Origin: Hirsutella rhossiliensis
Lineage: Eukaryota > Ascomycota > Sordariomycetes > Hypocreales > Ophiocordycipitaceae
Reading direction: 5' to 3'
DNA: 64,000 bases
Assembly: GCF_020360975.1 (NCBI RefSeq)
Contig: NW_025408669.1
Coordinates: forward strand, 1,178,001 to 1,242,000
The translations under genes and the position numbers were made by a program. Each line of letters begins with the position of its first letter. Position 1 is the stretch's first letter. The notes under the pieces were generated by a model. That model saw nothing but the letters and a program-made list of their open reading frames with translations, did no database searches and was not told the DNA's origin. Positions 11,197 to 22,518 of the stretch are shown here, piece by piece.

Positions 11197-14100
11197 TTAC
11201 TCTTTTTCGAGCCACTTAGCCGTTCCTATCTCTGTTTTAGCTAAGAAGGTTAGAAGGGCTTCCCTCCTCCTTAGTGCTATAGAGAAAGGTAGGCTAAGGC
11301 CTCCTTCCGTCCTTCGAGGCCCGGTAAAGGACCTCTCTTTCCCTCCTATAGTTCGGGCACCTTAGGATAAGGTGCCTAGCCGTGTGCCTTCCTTGGCCGC
11401 AGCGGCAGTCGTCTCGGCTTACCTTATTAACCCTCTTTAAGAAGGATAATAGGAAGCCGGCCCCGAGGAGAAGTTGGTAGTAGGCCGAAAGGGTCGGCCT
11501 AGGCCTTCCTATAAGGTCCTTTTCGGGCTAAAGGCTAAGCGGGGTCTTTCGAATAGACGTATAGTGCTTGCCTAAGCCTTAGCCTTAGGGCCTTTAGCTG
11601 CCTCGGCAGCCCAGAGGCCCTTCCAGTGGTCCTTAGCCGCTTATTGGACCTTTCTTCGTAAGTAGCTAATAGAGACTATAGGGGTCCTTGCGTAGGGGCC
11701 CCTAGGCCTCTCTTAGCTAGCTGGTCGGCTAGCTCGTTACCGAAGATCCCTAGGTGGCTAGGGCACCAGTGTAGCCGTATATTATAGAAGGCCTCTAGGC
11801 TCGTTAAGAGCCTCCTAATACGTATAGCGAGGTCCGAGTAGCCCTTAACCTTTCGTATAGCGGCTTGGCTATCTATAAAGATATAAGCCTCTATAGGGGG
11901 GTTAAGGGGGCTAGACCTTAGAGGCCGAGGCCTCTTAGCTAGGTCCTCTAGGACCCTTAGTATCGCGAATAGCTCTGCGTCGGCTACTTCGATAGAGGGC
12001 CCTAGGTTCTCGTAGTACGCCTTACTAGGCCTATTTTCTAGGCCTATCTCGTAGAAGAACAGCGTTGGTCTCTAGGGACCCCTTAGGGCACCTTAGAGCC
12101 GTCGGTATAGAAGACTAAGGGCCGTGGCCCGAAGTCTTCTAGGCTAGCTAGGTTAGCTAAGAGGCGTTGGTGCTGCTTAGCTAGAGGCTTAGGGCCTCTA
12201 TTATCGTAATAGAGGCCTTAGGCTCTAGAGCCCAGGGCTCCCAGCTAGCTTTCCTTCTTTCTAAGCTATAGTTAGGCCCTATAATAGCTACTAGGCCTTT
12301 AAGGAGGCGGAAGAGTTGCGTATAGGGCCTAATATAGCTTAGGGCTCCTAGGTCGGAGCCCGAGTCGGCGAGGTCATCCCGTACGGCTAGGTTATAAGCC
12401 TGCCTTATAGGGTGATTCGGTAGGAGGTATAGGGTTCGAAGGGCATAGGAGAGGCATGCCTTTTTAAACCGTACCTCTGGTGGTGGGAGGGCTGCTTCGG
12501 CTTCTAGGGCCCTAATAGGGGATCCTTTAAAGGCCCCTAGGACTTTTAGAAGGGCCTGGTTCTGAAGCCTTTGGAAAGGCTTTATTAGGCTCCTAGGGGT
12601 CTTAGGCCCCCTATACTAAAGCTGGGCCCCGTAGTCTGCTATCGAGGTCACGCAGGCCTGGTAGAGCTGCCTCGAAGCTCTAAACGATAGGCCTCTTTAT
12701 ATAGAGACTAGGCGGGATAGCCCTTCGAAGGCAGCTTATGCGGAGGCTACCTTCTTTTCGATATGTTGTTTAAATAGGAGCCTAGAGTCGAAGAAGACCC
12801 CTAGCCACCGTACTAAGGGCTTCGCTTCGAAAAATAGGCCTCCTACCCTTATACCCTCTAAAATAGGCTGCCTTTGCCTACTAAAGTAGATAAGTTCCGT
12901 CTTAGAGGGGTCGAAATAGACCCCTTGGTCCTTAGCTTGTTCGAATAGGTTAGCAGCTATAGCTTCTAGCTGCCGGACGTTCTTCTTAGCCGAGGTCGAC
13001 GTTATAGAGATACTAAAATCGTCTATATAGGATAGCTGGTACCCTTAGCTGCCAGTATCCCCTTACGTATAAGAGGAATAGGATAGGGCTAATAGGGACC
13101 CTTAAGGTACCCCTGTTGCTAGGTCCGTTAGGGGCTGGGTTTGCCCTCGAAGGCTAGCTGGATCTTCCTTTCGGTAAGGAAGTGGTCTACCCAGCTTATA
13201 AGGGCCTTAGGGAGGTTTAATTCCCTTAGGACCCTTATAAGCTGTTCCTTCGATACGAAGTCGAAGGCGCCTTTATATCTAGTAAGAGGGTGCTTATAAT
13301 AGCCTTCTTATTAGACTCTGCTTCTTTTAGACGTGGTGTAGAAGGAGGAAGGCCGTGTCGATAGCTGACCGCTGTTTTCGTCCCCCTAGCTGCGTAGGGT
13401 TTAGAAGCCCGGCCGTATTAGCTAAGTAGCTTAGCCGGGTAGCGTATAGCTTTTCGAGGACCTTCCTAAACAGTTAAGTAGACTTATAACCCTATAGGCT
13501 TTAGGGATAGTATAGTCTAGCTTATTTTGCTTAGGGAGTATAATTCCTATAGCTTCCTTCCACGCCTTAGGGTGGTATCCTTGGTTAAATAGGGCTTTAT
13601 AGGCCCTATTAAAGACCGTAGGAATAACCTTATAAGCTTATTGGATAGGAAGGAAGCTAAGGGAGTCCGGGCCGGGGGCTTTCTTATTAGAAGAGCTAAC
13701 GATAGCCCTTTTAATTTCGGGGTCCTTTAGCTCTTGCCAGTCCCACTTAGCCGTGCCCTTACTGCCTATAGGGCCCGGGGGCTCTTCTTTTTCTAGGCTC
13801 TAGGGGGGGCTAGGGGGGCTAGGGCTAGGGTCCGGGGTCGGAAAAAGGGTCGTTAGGAAGGCCTCGCATTTTTCCGTAAAGGTATTAGCTTTTACCTCTA
13901 TCCCTTCTTTTATATACGAGATACTCGGAAGGGTAGGGTTAGCTTTAGCCTTAGTATAGGAAAAGGCCGTAAAGACGTCCTTTCCTACTGCTTCTGCTAG
14001 GAAGCTCTCCCAGTGTTGCTTTTTAGCAGCCCTAATAGCGTACTTAAAGCTATTTCGGGCCTCTATAAAGCTCTTCTGGCTCTCCTCGTCCTGGGCTAGC

Positions 14101-15170
14101 CTATAAGCCCGTTGGGCTAGGCTTAGGGCTTTCCGAAGGGAGGTCAGCTCGTCGGTCTACCAGGGTTTAGATCCCTATAGGGCCTCTTTTCGGTATCGCT
14201 GTTAGAGGCCTCTATAAGGGTTCTTGTTAGAAGGAGGCTATCCCTAAGTCGTCTCGTTTTATAGCCCTCTCTATAGCTATAAGGAGGTCCTGTTCCTTCT
14301 TAGCTAGGTGTTCCGAGAAGGCCTTCCAGTTTGCTTTCCTATAGTTATAGGTAGCAGGCCTAGCTAATAGGGGCCTATTAGGGCCCCTTGCTAGCTTCAG
14401 GCTATAGGCTTATGGTCTGAGCCCGTAGCCTCTAAGAAGCGGAAGTTAGCCTAGGTTAGTTGCTTAAAGGGGCTATAGAAAGCAAGGTCTATAACCGAGG
14501 TCCCTTTAAGCCTTCCTCTAGTAGGTGCCTTCTATAGCTACCGTAAGGTCCGTTAGCAAGGAGGCCTTATAGCGGTCGAGCCAGCTAATAAGGGCTTCTG
14601 CCTTACGGGCCTTAGAGGATTCCGTAGACGGGTTCACCGGGGTAGTGTAGGTTAAAGTCCCTGCTAATAGAAAGGGCTGCTAGGAGCTGGGCTGTTAGTA
14701 GCAGCCTTTCTATCGTAAGGCCCTTGCCGGCCTTGGCTGGCTAGGCCTTTAGCCTCTTTTCGTTATATAGGTTAATAAGGGTAAACGGCTCGGCGCCTTC
14801 TACCCTTATAGCCTGTATATCGATCGTAAAAGAGGTCGAAGCTAGGCTAGCTTCTATCCGGGCTTCCTTCCTCTTATACGCTATAACCTAGGCCTCCTAT
14901 CGAGCTTAGGAAAGTCGGTAGAGGGATAGGGTTATAACGTTATAGGCCGGATACTGTATAGGATATAGCTATTATCGATCTTATAGAGGTAAGGCTCTTA
15001 TAATAAGATAAGGTCCGCTCTTATTTCTAGGGCCTGCTCTAGGATCGATAGGTTCATGTTTCCTGCCTATTAGTATTATGCTGTATAATACTAATAGGGT
15101 CGTAGTTAGCCTAGGGGGCCTAGGGGCTTCGGGGCCCTATAGGCGTAAGGGGGCTAAGGCTGTTAGGCAT
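11197..15170 (-). pseudogene. LINE-A ORF2 remnant (endonuclease-RT-RNase H)
   Basis: It starts at the ATG that overlaps the ORF1 stop and ends at the TAA following a TAKWLEKE-like C-terminus. Reading through frameshifts shows an exo/endonuclease domain, the reverse transcriptase YIDDF motif near 13030, and RNase H with TDGS, ELFAIL and DSQAA around 12100-11870. A C-terminal zinc-finger-like CRCG...H...C region lies near 11400. The span is not a multiple of three and contains several RIP stops. Confidence 0.8.
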
Positions 15171-16794
15171 TAGTTATTCCCTTATAGACTCCGCATTATA
15201 CCTTATTAGTCGTAAGGTGTTCTCCCTTGCAGTTATAGCATTGGGCCTTAAAGTAAGAGCACCCTTGGCTAGCCTTGCAGCTAGGGCAGCTATGATCCCT
15301 AGTTAGGTGCTTTTCCGGGCAAAAGGCACACCTAACAAGCTGCCGGCAGGTCCGGGGGTTATGGCCGAAGGAAAGGCATCTATAGCACTGCGTGCGTATA
15401 GTATATTCCTTATAGGCCTCGACTCGAAGCCATAGGCCTGCTATATAGAGGCCTTTTTTCCGGCATTCGGCCCCTATAGCCTCCGAAGGGACTGCGAAGA
15501 CGACGGACCCCGTCTTTTACGTTGGGCCTAGGGTGCCTAGCTACCTAGGCTGCCCTAGGATATCGATCCCGCTAAAGGTCTTAGCCTCTACGGCGAAGAT
15601 GTCGAGGATAGGGGTCTCTAGGAGGTTAGGGACGCTCCGGGCTACTAGCTTAGTCCAGCTAGTAGGAAGGTCGGCCGATTCGATAGGCAGTCCCTTAAAG
15701 CATAGGGACCACTTATTCCGCTGCTCTAGAAGTTTCTTCGCTATATAAGGGGCTTTTGTCGTTATAACTATATTACCTCTATTCGAAGTCGATAGAGCTA
15801 ATATAGCTAGTTCCCCTATAGCCTTATTAAGCTCGTTGCGAAGAGTAATAGGGTTAATAGTCGGCGTTAGCGATCCCTTCTTTAGCTTTAGGATAAGCTG
15901 GAAGTCCTCTTTTGCGTTCCTCTTAGCCGGGGCCCTAGCCGGAGCCTTAGCCGGGGCCCTAGCCGGGGCCTTAGCCGGGGTCTTAGCCGGGGCCTTAGGC
16001 GCCTTCTTTGCGGCGACCTTAGCCCACGAGCTAGCTTCGAGATTTTCGTGGCCTTAGGCTGCTGGGCGGCCTTAGGCTGGTGCGGGGCTGTTGCGGGGCT
16101 GTTGTGGGGCTGTTGGCGGTCCGGGGTCCCTATAGCTGCCTTTTCGAGCCCTTCTATAAGGGTCTTATAAAAGGGTTCGATTTTTTGGGCTTCCTTAAGG
16201 GCCCAGAGGGCCTGTTAAAGGAAGCCCTGGGCCCGGTCCCTTAGGAAGGGGTGCTGGGGCTGGGGCTGGGGCTGCTGTTGCTGTAGGCGTTGGAGTGTAA
16301 GCCGGGTAGGCGTAGGGCTAGTAGGGCTACTAAGAGCAGCCCTCTTTCGTCCCTTTACCTGCCTAAGGGGCTGGTTTGGCTGGAAGTGGCTAGCCCGAGG
16401 CAGGGATAGGCTAGGCCTAAAGATGCTAATCTTAGGCCCGCTGGGCCCGCTAGGCTGGATCGGGCTAGTAACCTGGGTAGGTACTAGGCTTATTTCGTTA
16501 TCTTCTATCTCGATATCCTCTTGGCCTTGGTCTTGGTCTCGGGCTTTAGGCTTCCCTTCTAGGGTCCTTAAAGGGCGTTGGCCTTCTAAGGCTTCTTCTA
16601 AGCGGGCCCTAGCCTCTAGGGTGCTTATTTCGTCCCCTATATTAAAGGGGGTCGAAGGCCTGCCTAGGCCAGGCCGGGGTCCTGGGTCGGGTCCGCTTGG
16701 TTGCGTTTGGGGGGTACGTATTAGTCAGCGAGGGCGGGAAGGGTTTCCACCCGTACGGGGAAAACCTAGCCCAGCTCGCTATCTTCGGCAGCAT
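15163..16794 (-). pseudogene. LINE-A ORF1 remnant (gag-like, CCHC knuckles)
   Basis: It runs from the ATG read as MLPKIASW to a TAA overlapping the ORF2 start. The span is exactly 544 codons, the only one of the near full-length copies whose ORF1 length is still a multiple of three. The order is a Pro/Gln-rich region, an Ala/Pro/Lys repeat (15925-16005), a conserved central domain (15500-15780) and Cys-rich CX2CX4HX4C-type knuckles (15200-15400). In-frame stops at former CAG/TGG codons kill it. Confidence 0.75.
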
Positions 16795-16939
16795 ATTACG
16801 CACCCGCTAGTAGCTGCGCGAGGCTGCACTTAGGGGGGCGTAATATACTATTCGCGAGGGTTCTAGGCGTATGCTTTTTTCGTATTTTAGGCTTGGTTTC
16901 GAAAAGTTAGCTAAAAAGACGTGATGATGTTTTTCCTTG

Positions 16940-17188
16940 CCTAGGCTAGTATCGTATCGCTACTTTAGGTTTATTAACTCGCTCTATTAAGGTATATAAA
17001 TTTAAGTAGCGTCTTTTCGCGTTACGCGCTCTAATCGAGCCCGATATATTAAGGGCCGCTACTACGTCTACCTACCCCTCGGCCTCGGCGTAGTATCGTT
17101 ACTAAGGGTAATTAATACTATTAAATTAATTCCTAGTATTAGTTAGTATTTTAGTCGCGATATATACCTACTATAGGCGTATATTATT
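16940..17188 (-). repeat. Second copy of the LINE-X 5' end
   Basis: This 249-bp segment matches 30244-30495 in the same orientation, including the X start ATACGCCTATAG. It begins directly after the (AAT)n tail of the upstream unit and is cut by LINE-A. It looks like the 5' end of a second X element in tandem. The rest of that element is missing. Confidence 0.7.
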
Positions 17189-17945
17189 ATTATTATTATT
17201 AAGATTACGCTAGGGACCTAGCTAGAAGTATCTAGAACTTTAATATTAAATAGGAGGGAAAAACTAGAGTGCCTAGGGGAAAACCCTCCCCTCTTTTAGT
17301 GCGGGTCCGCCTCGAACGAGGTCGTAGTAGTAGTATATAGGAAATTTACGCCGGCTACCGCGGGCTCCTCCCGCGAAATCGCGTCTTGGCGCGGGCCCTC
17401 TTAGGCCGTGGCCGCTACTATCCCGAGCGGCCGCGGCCCGGGCTCGCTAGCCCGGGCCTAGGGTTATAGGCAGTAGTCTCTCTCTAGGGGCCCGACTCGC
17501 GGGCGCCTCTATTTACCCTAGCTCCCGTATCGTAGCCGCGTAGCCGCGGTTACGTCGGCTTATCGGTCCGTTAATTAGTAAGGTAGGTAATATCCGGTTA
17601 CCGGGCCGGGCGCTAGTATAGGTCGCTCCTAGGTAAGGCCGGCTAATCGAAATTCGGTCGGCCGGCTCCGCTAATCGTAAATCGGTTCCCGTCTAGCTAC
17701 GCGACTTCCTAATCGGGGGCGCGGCGGCCTATATTTACCCTCTATCTTATAGTTACTAATTACGCGCGCCTAGCTCGCGCCTATATATACCTACCCTCCC
17801 CCCCCGGTTCTATACGTGCCTCCTCCTATCCCTCTATTATCTATCTCTTTCGTAGGCCTAACTACTACCTCGCCCGCCTCGTTTCTATAACTCTAGGTCT
17901 CCTTAATACCGTATTTAGTTCGCTCGTCGTCGCGTCGTAATATCT
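17189..17945 (+). repeat. Unit Y, copy 2: (ATT)n end, shared terminal module and GC-rich leader
   Basis: It starts with an (ATT)n run, then about 185 bp shared with the SINE at 31587-31770. That module contains a GGAGGG/CCCTCC hairpin (17254-17289). About 560 bp of very GC-rich leader follow (for example 17420-17460), then a TATATATA at 17782-17789 and a pyrimidine-rich stretch before the reading frame. It resembles a promoter plus 5' UTR for the plus-strand frame. Read the other way, the shared module looks like a retroposon 3' end with an (AAT)n tail. TCTAA at 17943-17947 is the unoccupied gypsy-1 target. Confidence 0.65.
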
Positions 17946-17949
17946 AACT

Positions 17950-19440
17950 AAGAAGCCGACTTAGGTAGTAGCGGCTCGCCTCCTCTAAAACCCCCTCCTT
18001 ATAAGAAAGTCGCTATAGTAGCGGGATTAGAGCGCTCTATCCTATATTTTATATATATCGGGCGTCTTACTAGTAAGCTTACCTATAAGTCCTTCGCCGG
18101 CTATTAGAACTAGTCTTATATATATTAATCCCGGCTTTGTCTTAGGTCGGTCCTACCTTTAGTATTTTTACTAACTTTAATAGCTATAAAGGCTAAAGTA
18201 TATATTACTTACGCTAACTCTAACTAGTCTTATTACTAAGTAAGTAACCCCTTCCCGCTATAGTGCTATCTAAGTTTAGTGCTAATCTAAGTTCTAGATT
18301 ACCTTTAAAGGCGAGGAGGCCGCTAGTGCCCTCTACTAAGTATAGTCTAAGGTCGATAGCCCTTCCCTTATTAAGGGTTCGGTATAAGAGCGCCTTTATC
18401 GTACTACTCTAGAAACTTATATTCTCGCTAGTCGGAAGGCCCCCGCCGCTAAGGGCAAGAGCGCGTTAAGCGAGTCCGCCCCCGGTCTAGCTATAGTCGC
18501 TAAGAATATAGAGACGCTCGCGTTGGCCTTTACCCGTTTTATAGACGATACCCGCTATATATATAAGTCCCTAGAGAAGTACCTAGGTAAGTTTAGCGAC
18601 GCTATTAAGACCCTAGCCTAGGTTAGGCCTAAGTCGCTCTCGGTCGCCCGGAAGACTCTTACGGCGGTTAACGATCTCGCCGACTATTTCTATCCTATTA
18701 CTAGTAATAGCCCTAACGTAGAGGATAGCGGCTTTAATCTTACTAGTCTTACTAGGCCCGTTCCGGCCTGAATCCCTATCGATAAAGGGAAGGGCAAAGG
18801 CAAGGGTAAGGCGGTAGCCGCGTCTAAGGCCCTATCTAAGGCTAAGGCTAAGGTATCTATGCCCGTAGCCGTCGCGGAGCCGGCTTAGGAGCTAACCGCG
18901 TCTCCCTCTAACGCTAAGCCGTAGCCCGGTAGTTCTCTTAGCGCCGAGCCCGCCCTAAAGCGTCCCCGTCTTACGTCGCCTACCGATCCTACTAACGCTC
19001 CCGACTTTATTTAGTAGCGTCTTTATAGCTATCGCGGTTTAGTCTTAGCCGAGATTATTACTAGTCTTAACCTCGATTAGATCTATAGTTATAGTATAGG
19101 CTATAGCGAACGCCTCTATGCCGCCGCTAGTATAGGTCCTGCCTTAGTAGAGACCTTAGTCGTTACTCTATCTTATAAGCTAGCCGTCTAGGCTAGCTCC
19201 GGTTTAGGTTTAGGGTTAGGTCCGTTCGGTCGTTATTAGGGTTCTCGTAGCGGTAGTAGTCCCCGTACTCCTCGTAAGCCTTAGGTTACTCCCTCCCGTG
19301 CTCCGCGTGCTACCCTAGGGGGGTCTCGTCGTTCCCGCCGCGATAACGAGGCGGACGTTACTACCGACGAGCTAGGCTAAGGTCGTAGTTTAAGGGGGGC
19401 TAGTTATCGGCTCCGTCTTAGTTCGGTTCTAGGTTAGGTC
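17950..19440 (+). pseudogene. Unit Y reading frame, unidentified protein (two copies in window)
   Basis: The plus strand reads as roughly 500 codons with stops almost only where CAG, CAA or TGG could have been, and one or two frame changes near 18150-18300. Visible pieces are a start region with PPYKKVAIVAG, a helical part with KSLEKYLGKFSDAIKTLA (18575-18620), a Lys/Ala-rich linker (18780-18850), a basic ALKRPRL motif resembling a nuclear localisation signal (about 18955-18975), and a Ser/Arg/Pro-rich tail (19250-19370). I recognise no enzyme or retroelement domain. The copy at 985-1748 preserves the same frame. It could be a gag-like protein or a captured host gene. Confidence 0.5.
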
Positions 19441-19599
19441 TTATTTAGTTACGGTCTTTCGGTAATAAGTCTTATTCTATAGCTATTAAGGTCGGTTCGG
19501 TTAAGTTATATTAATTCTATTTAGTCTATAGTTTAATTAGCGAGGTTTACGCTTAGTCTAGGTCCGGTTTAGTCGAAGCTATAGTCCTATAATCGTAAG

Positions 19600-20731
19600 T
19601 CCTCTCCTTTTCCGGGTCGCCCTAGTAGGGGAGGTAGTTAGCTAGGGTAGTCCTAGTCGGGGCCGCTCTATCCTTAGCGCGACCCCGGTTCTATTATCCG
19701 GTATATCTACGTATAGCCTCTAAGCTAGGTTAAACTAGCGGAGCCTACCTAAGCGGAGGAACTATTACGCTAGCGGCGCCGTAGTCCTTTTCCCTTAAAG
19801 GCCCGCTCTTACGTTACCTACGTCCTAGGCCTATATTAGGAGGGACTCCCTCGCTTCTACCGTTAGTAGATAGTCGATTATCGTATAATAGATAGTATCC
19901 CGTCTTTATCTATAGGTATATATTAGCGAAACCACGCTAGGGACCTATCGGTTAAAGAGGAAGTCATTAAGCCCGATCTTTCCTATATATATCTAGGTAA
20001 TTACCGTGCTAATATACTTAGGGAGGCCCTCGTAATAGTCTAGCGTTATCGCCTTATCGAACCGAGGCGGGAAGTCGGCGGGGTAAAGGGTAGTCTAGTA
20101 TTATCGGATCGCGTTTTCCTTAGCGTTCTATCGGGCGGCCTATTCCTCGTTTAGCCTTTCGAGCGACTTAGCTTTATCCGGGAGGTCGTCTATTCCTATC
20201 TAGCTCTAGACCCCCTTTATCTCCTTCGCGAGGGGGGGTCTACCTAGAGGTAGTGCCGCTAAGGGTCTACCCTCTCTCTAGCGTCGCCTCCTTTTAAGTA
20301 TGCCCGCGACCGCGTTAAACGCGCGTTAGATTTAGCCTAGGAGCCCTAAGTCTTCTAGCCTCTAAAGGGTATCCGTTATTCTTTAGTTTAGGTAAAGGTT
20401 AATTAAGGGCACCTACGCCTCCGCTTCGACTTAGTAGACTAAGGTCGCGCGGTAGGCACCCGTTACTACCCGGAGGTAGGCTAACTAGTCCCGGGTAAGG
20501 TCCCGCGCGATTCCGCGTAGTTTCCCCCCCGCGGGCGTTATCTTATAGAATATAACTATAGCGTAGGAGATTAGGGACCGGATTACCTTATTATAGACTT
20601 CCTTAGCGCGTAGTAGGGTATAGCCCTACGTAGACGCCGCGAGCCCGGTTAGGGCTATAGTCTAGCGCTTTAACTTCGCTTAGAGTTATTTTAGGTGCGC
20701 CTTTTAGTATAGTTTCTAGTGCACCTAAACC
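19600..20731 (-). pseudogene. LINE-X ORF2, C-terminal part (continued from beyond LINE-B)
   Basis: Minus-strand translation through TAG stops gives a long conserved-looking C-terminus: LAYLRVVTGAYRATLVY, a basic RRAFNAVAGILKRRRR stretch, and IGKIGLNDFLFNR followed by a region where a CX1-2C...H...C finger is expected. This resembles the C-termini of fungal Tad1-type LINE polyproteins. It joins the reverse transcriptase part at 26702 across the LINE-B insertion. It is RIP-inactivated. The exact end near 19600 is uncertain, and no RNase H motif was confirmed for X. Confidence 0.6.
20719..20731. repeat. Target-site duplication of LINE-B, left copy
   Basis: GTGCACCTAAACC recurs exactly at 26689-26701 right after the poly-A of LINE-B. 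The 13-bp length fits target-primed reverse transcription. Confidence 0.9.
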
Positions 20732-20885
20732 AAGGGTCCCCTATTAAAAACATCATCACGTCTTTTTAGCTAACTTTTCGAAACCAAGCCTAAAATACGA
20801 AAAAAGCATACGCCTAGAACCCTCGCGAATAGTATATTACGCCCCCCTAAGTGCAGCCTCGCGCAGCTACTAGCGGGTGCGTAAT

Positions 20886-22518
20886 ATGCTGCCGAAGATA
20901 GCGAGTGGGCCAGGTTTTCCCCGTACGGGTGGAAAACCCTTCCCGCCCTCGCTGACTAATACGTACCCCGCAAACGCAACCAAGCCCGGACCTGACCCAG
21001 GACCCGGCCTAGGCCCTAGGCGGGCCCTTCGACCCCCTTTAATATAGGGGACGAAATAAGCACCCTAGAGGCTAGGGCCTTTAGAAGAAGCCTTAGAAGG
21101 CCAACGCCCTTTAAGGACCCTAGAAGGGAAGCCTAAAGCCCGAGACCAAGACTAAGGCTAAGAGGATATCGAGATGGAAGATAACGAAATAAGCCTAGTA
21201 CCTACCTAGGTTACTAGCCCGATCCAGCCTAAGGGCCCAGCGGGCCTAAGATTAGCATCTTAGGCCTAGCCTATCCCTGCCTCGGGCTAGCCACTTCCAG
21301 CTAAACCAGCCCCTTAGGCAGGTAAAGGGACGAAAGAGGGCTGCTCTTAGTAGCCCTACTAGCCCTACGCCTACCCGGCTTACACTCCAACGCCTACAGC
21401 AACAGCAGCCCCAGCCCCAGCCCCAGCACCCCTTCCCAAGGGACCGGGCCCAGGGCTTCCTTCAACAGGCCCTCTAGGCCCTTAAGGAAGCCTAAAAAAT
21501 CGAACCCTTTTATAAGACCCTTATAGAAGGGCTCGAAAAGGCAGCTATAGGGACCCCGGACCGCTAACAGCCCCCGCAACAGCCCCCGCAACAGCCCCCG
21601 CACCAGCCTAAGGCCGCCCAGCAGCCTAAGGCCACGAAAGGAAATCTCGAAGCTAGCTCGTGGGCTAAGGTCGCCGCAAAGAAGGCGCCTAAGGCCCCGG
21701 CTAAGACCACGCTAAGGCCCCGGCTAGGGCCCCGGCTAAGGCTCCGGCTAGGGCCCCGGCTAAGAGGAACGCAAAAGAGGACTTCCAGCTTATCCTAAAG
21801 CTAAAGAAGGGATCGCCAACGCCGACTATTAACCCTATTACTCTTCGCAACGAGCTTAATAAGGCTATAGGGGAACTAGCTATATTAGCTCTATCGACTT
21901 CGAATAGAGGTAATATAGTTATAACGATAAAAGCCCCTTATACAGCGAAGAAACTTCTAGAGCAGCGGAATAAGTGGTCCCTATGCTTTAAGGGACTGCC
22001 TATCGAATCGGCCGACCTTCCTACTAGCTGGACTAAGCTAGTAGCCCGGAGCGTCCCTAACCTCCTAGAGACCCCTATCCTCGACATCTTCGCCGTAGAG
22101 GCTAAGACCTTTAGCGGGATCGATATCCTAGGGCAGCCTAGGTGGCTAGGCACCCTAGGCCCAACGCAAAAGACGGGGTCCGTCGTCTTCGCAGTCCCTT
22201 CGGAGGCTATAGGGGCCGAATGCCGGAAAAAAGGCCTCTATATAGCAGGCCTATGGCTTCGAGTCGAGGCCTATAAGGAATATACTATACGCACGCAGTG
22301 CTATAGATGCCTTCCTTCGGCCATAACCCCAGACCTGCCGGCAGCTTGTTAGGTGCCTTTTGCCCGAAAAGCACCTAACTAGGGATCATAGCTGCCCTAG
22401 CTGCAAGGCTAGCCAAGGGTGCTCTTACTTTAAGGCCCAATGCTATAACTGCAAGGGAGAACACCTTACGACTAATAAGGTATAATGCGGAGTCTATAAG
22501 GGAATAACTAATGCCTAA
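20886..22518 (+). pseudogene. LINE-B ORF1 remnant
   Basis: A gag-like RNA-binding protein of about 543 codons in the family: a Pro/Gln-rich N-terminal half, an Ala/Pro/Lys repeat (21670-21770), a conserved central domain (21850-22200) and CCHC knuckles (22290-22480). The length is not a multiple of three; small indels relative to LINE-E occur at 21265, 21711 and around 22310-22370. The TAA stop at 22516-22518 overlaps the ORF2 ATG at 22511 by eight bases, suggesting coupled re-initiation in the living element. Confidence 0.8.

Larger units (their letters stand above)
10977..16934 (-). mobile_element. LINE-A: near full-length Tad1-like LINE
   Basis: About 5.96 kb, colinear with LINE-B and LINE-E in reverse complement, from a 5' end near 16934 to a poly-A tail (poly-T at 10977-10990). 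It has ORF1 and ORF2 in the usual order. It is partly RIP-mutated and no ORF is intact. It has no recognisable target duplication: the 3' side is the gypsy-2 LTR and the 5' side is the 5' UTR of a second LINE-X copy. This implies a deletion or recombination at insertion or later. Confidence 0.9.

Noticed and set aside
15925..16010. Short direct repeats that could suggest a CRISPR-like array
   Set aside because: They are in-frame Ala/Pro/Lys codon repeats without unique spacers, in a eukaryotic LINE.
15533..16833. Plus-strand frames of 71-136 codons inside LINE-A, and their equivalents on the opposite strand of B and E (21394-22153, 44599-45892)
   Set aside because: They are antisense to ORF1. 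Few antisense stops are expected because CpA/TpG loss and GC-rich repeats remove stop-forming words. They lack the conserved frame behaviour seen for the gypsy antisense ORF.
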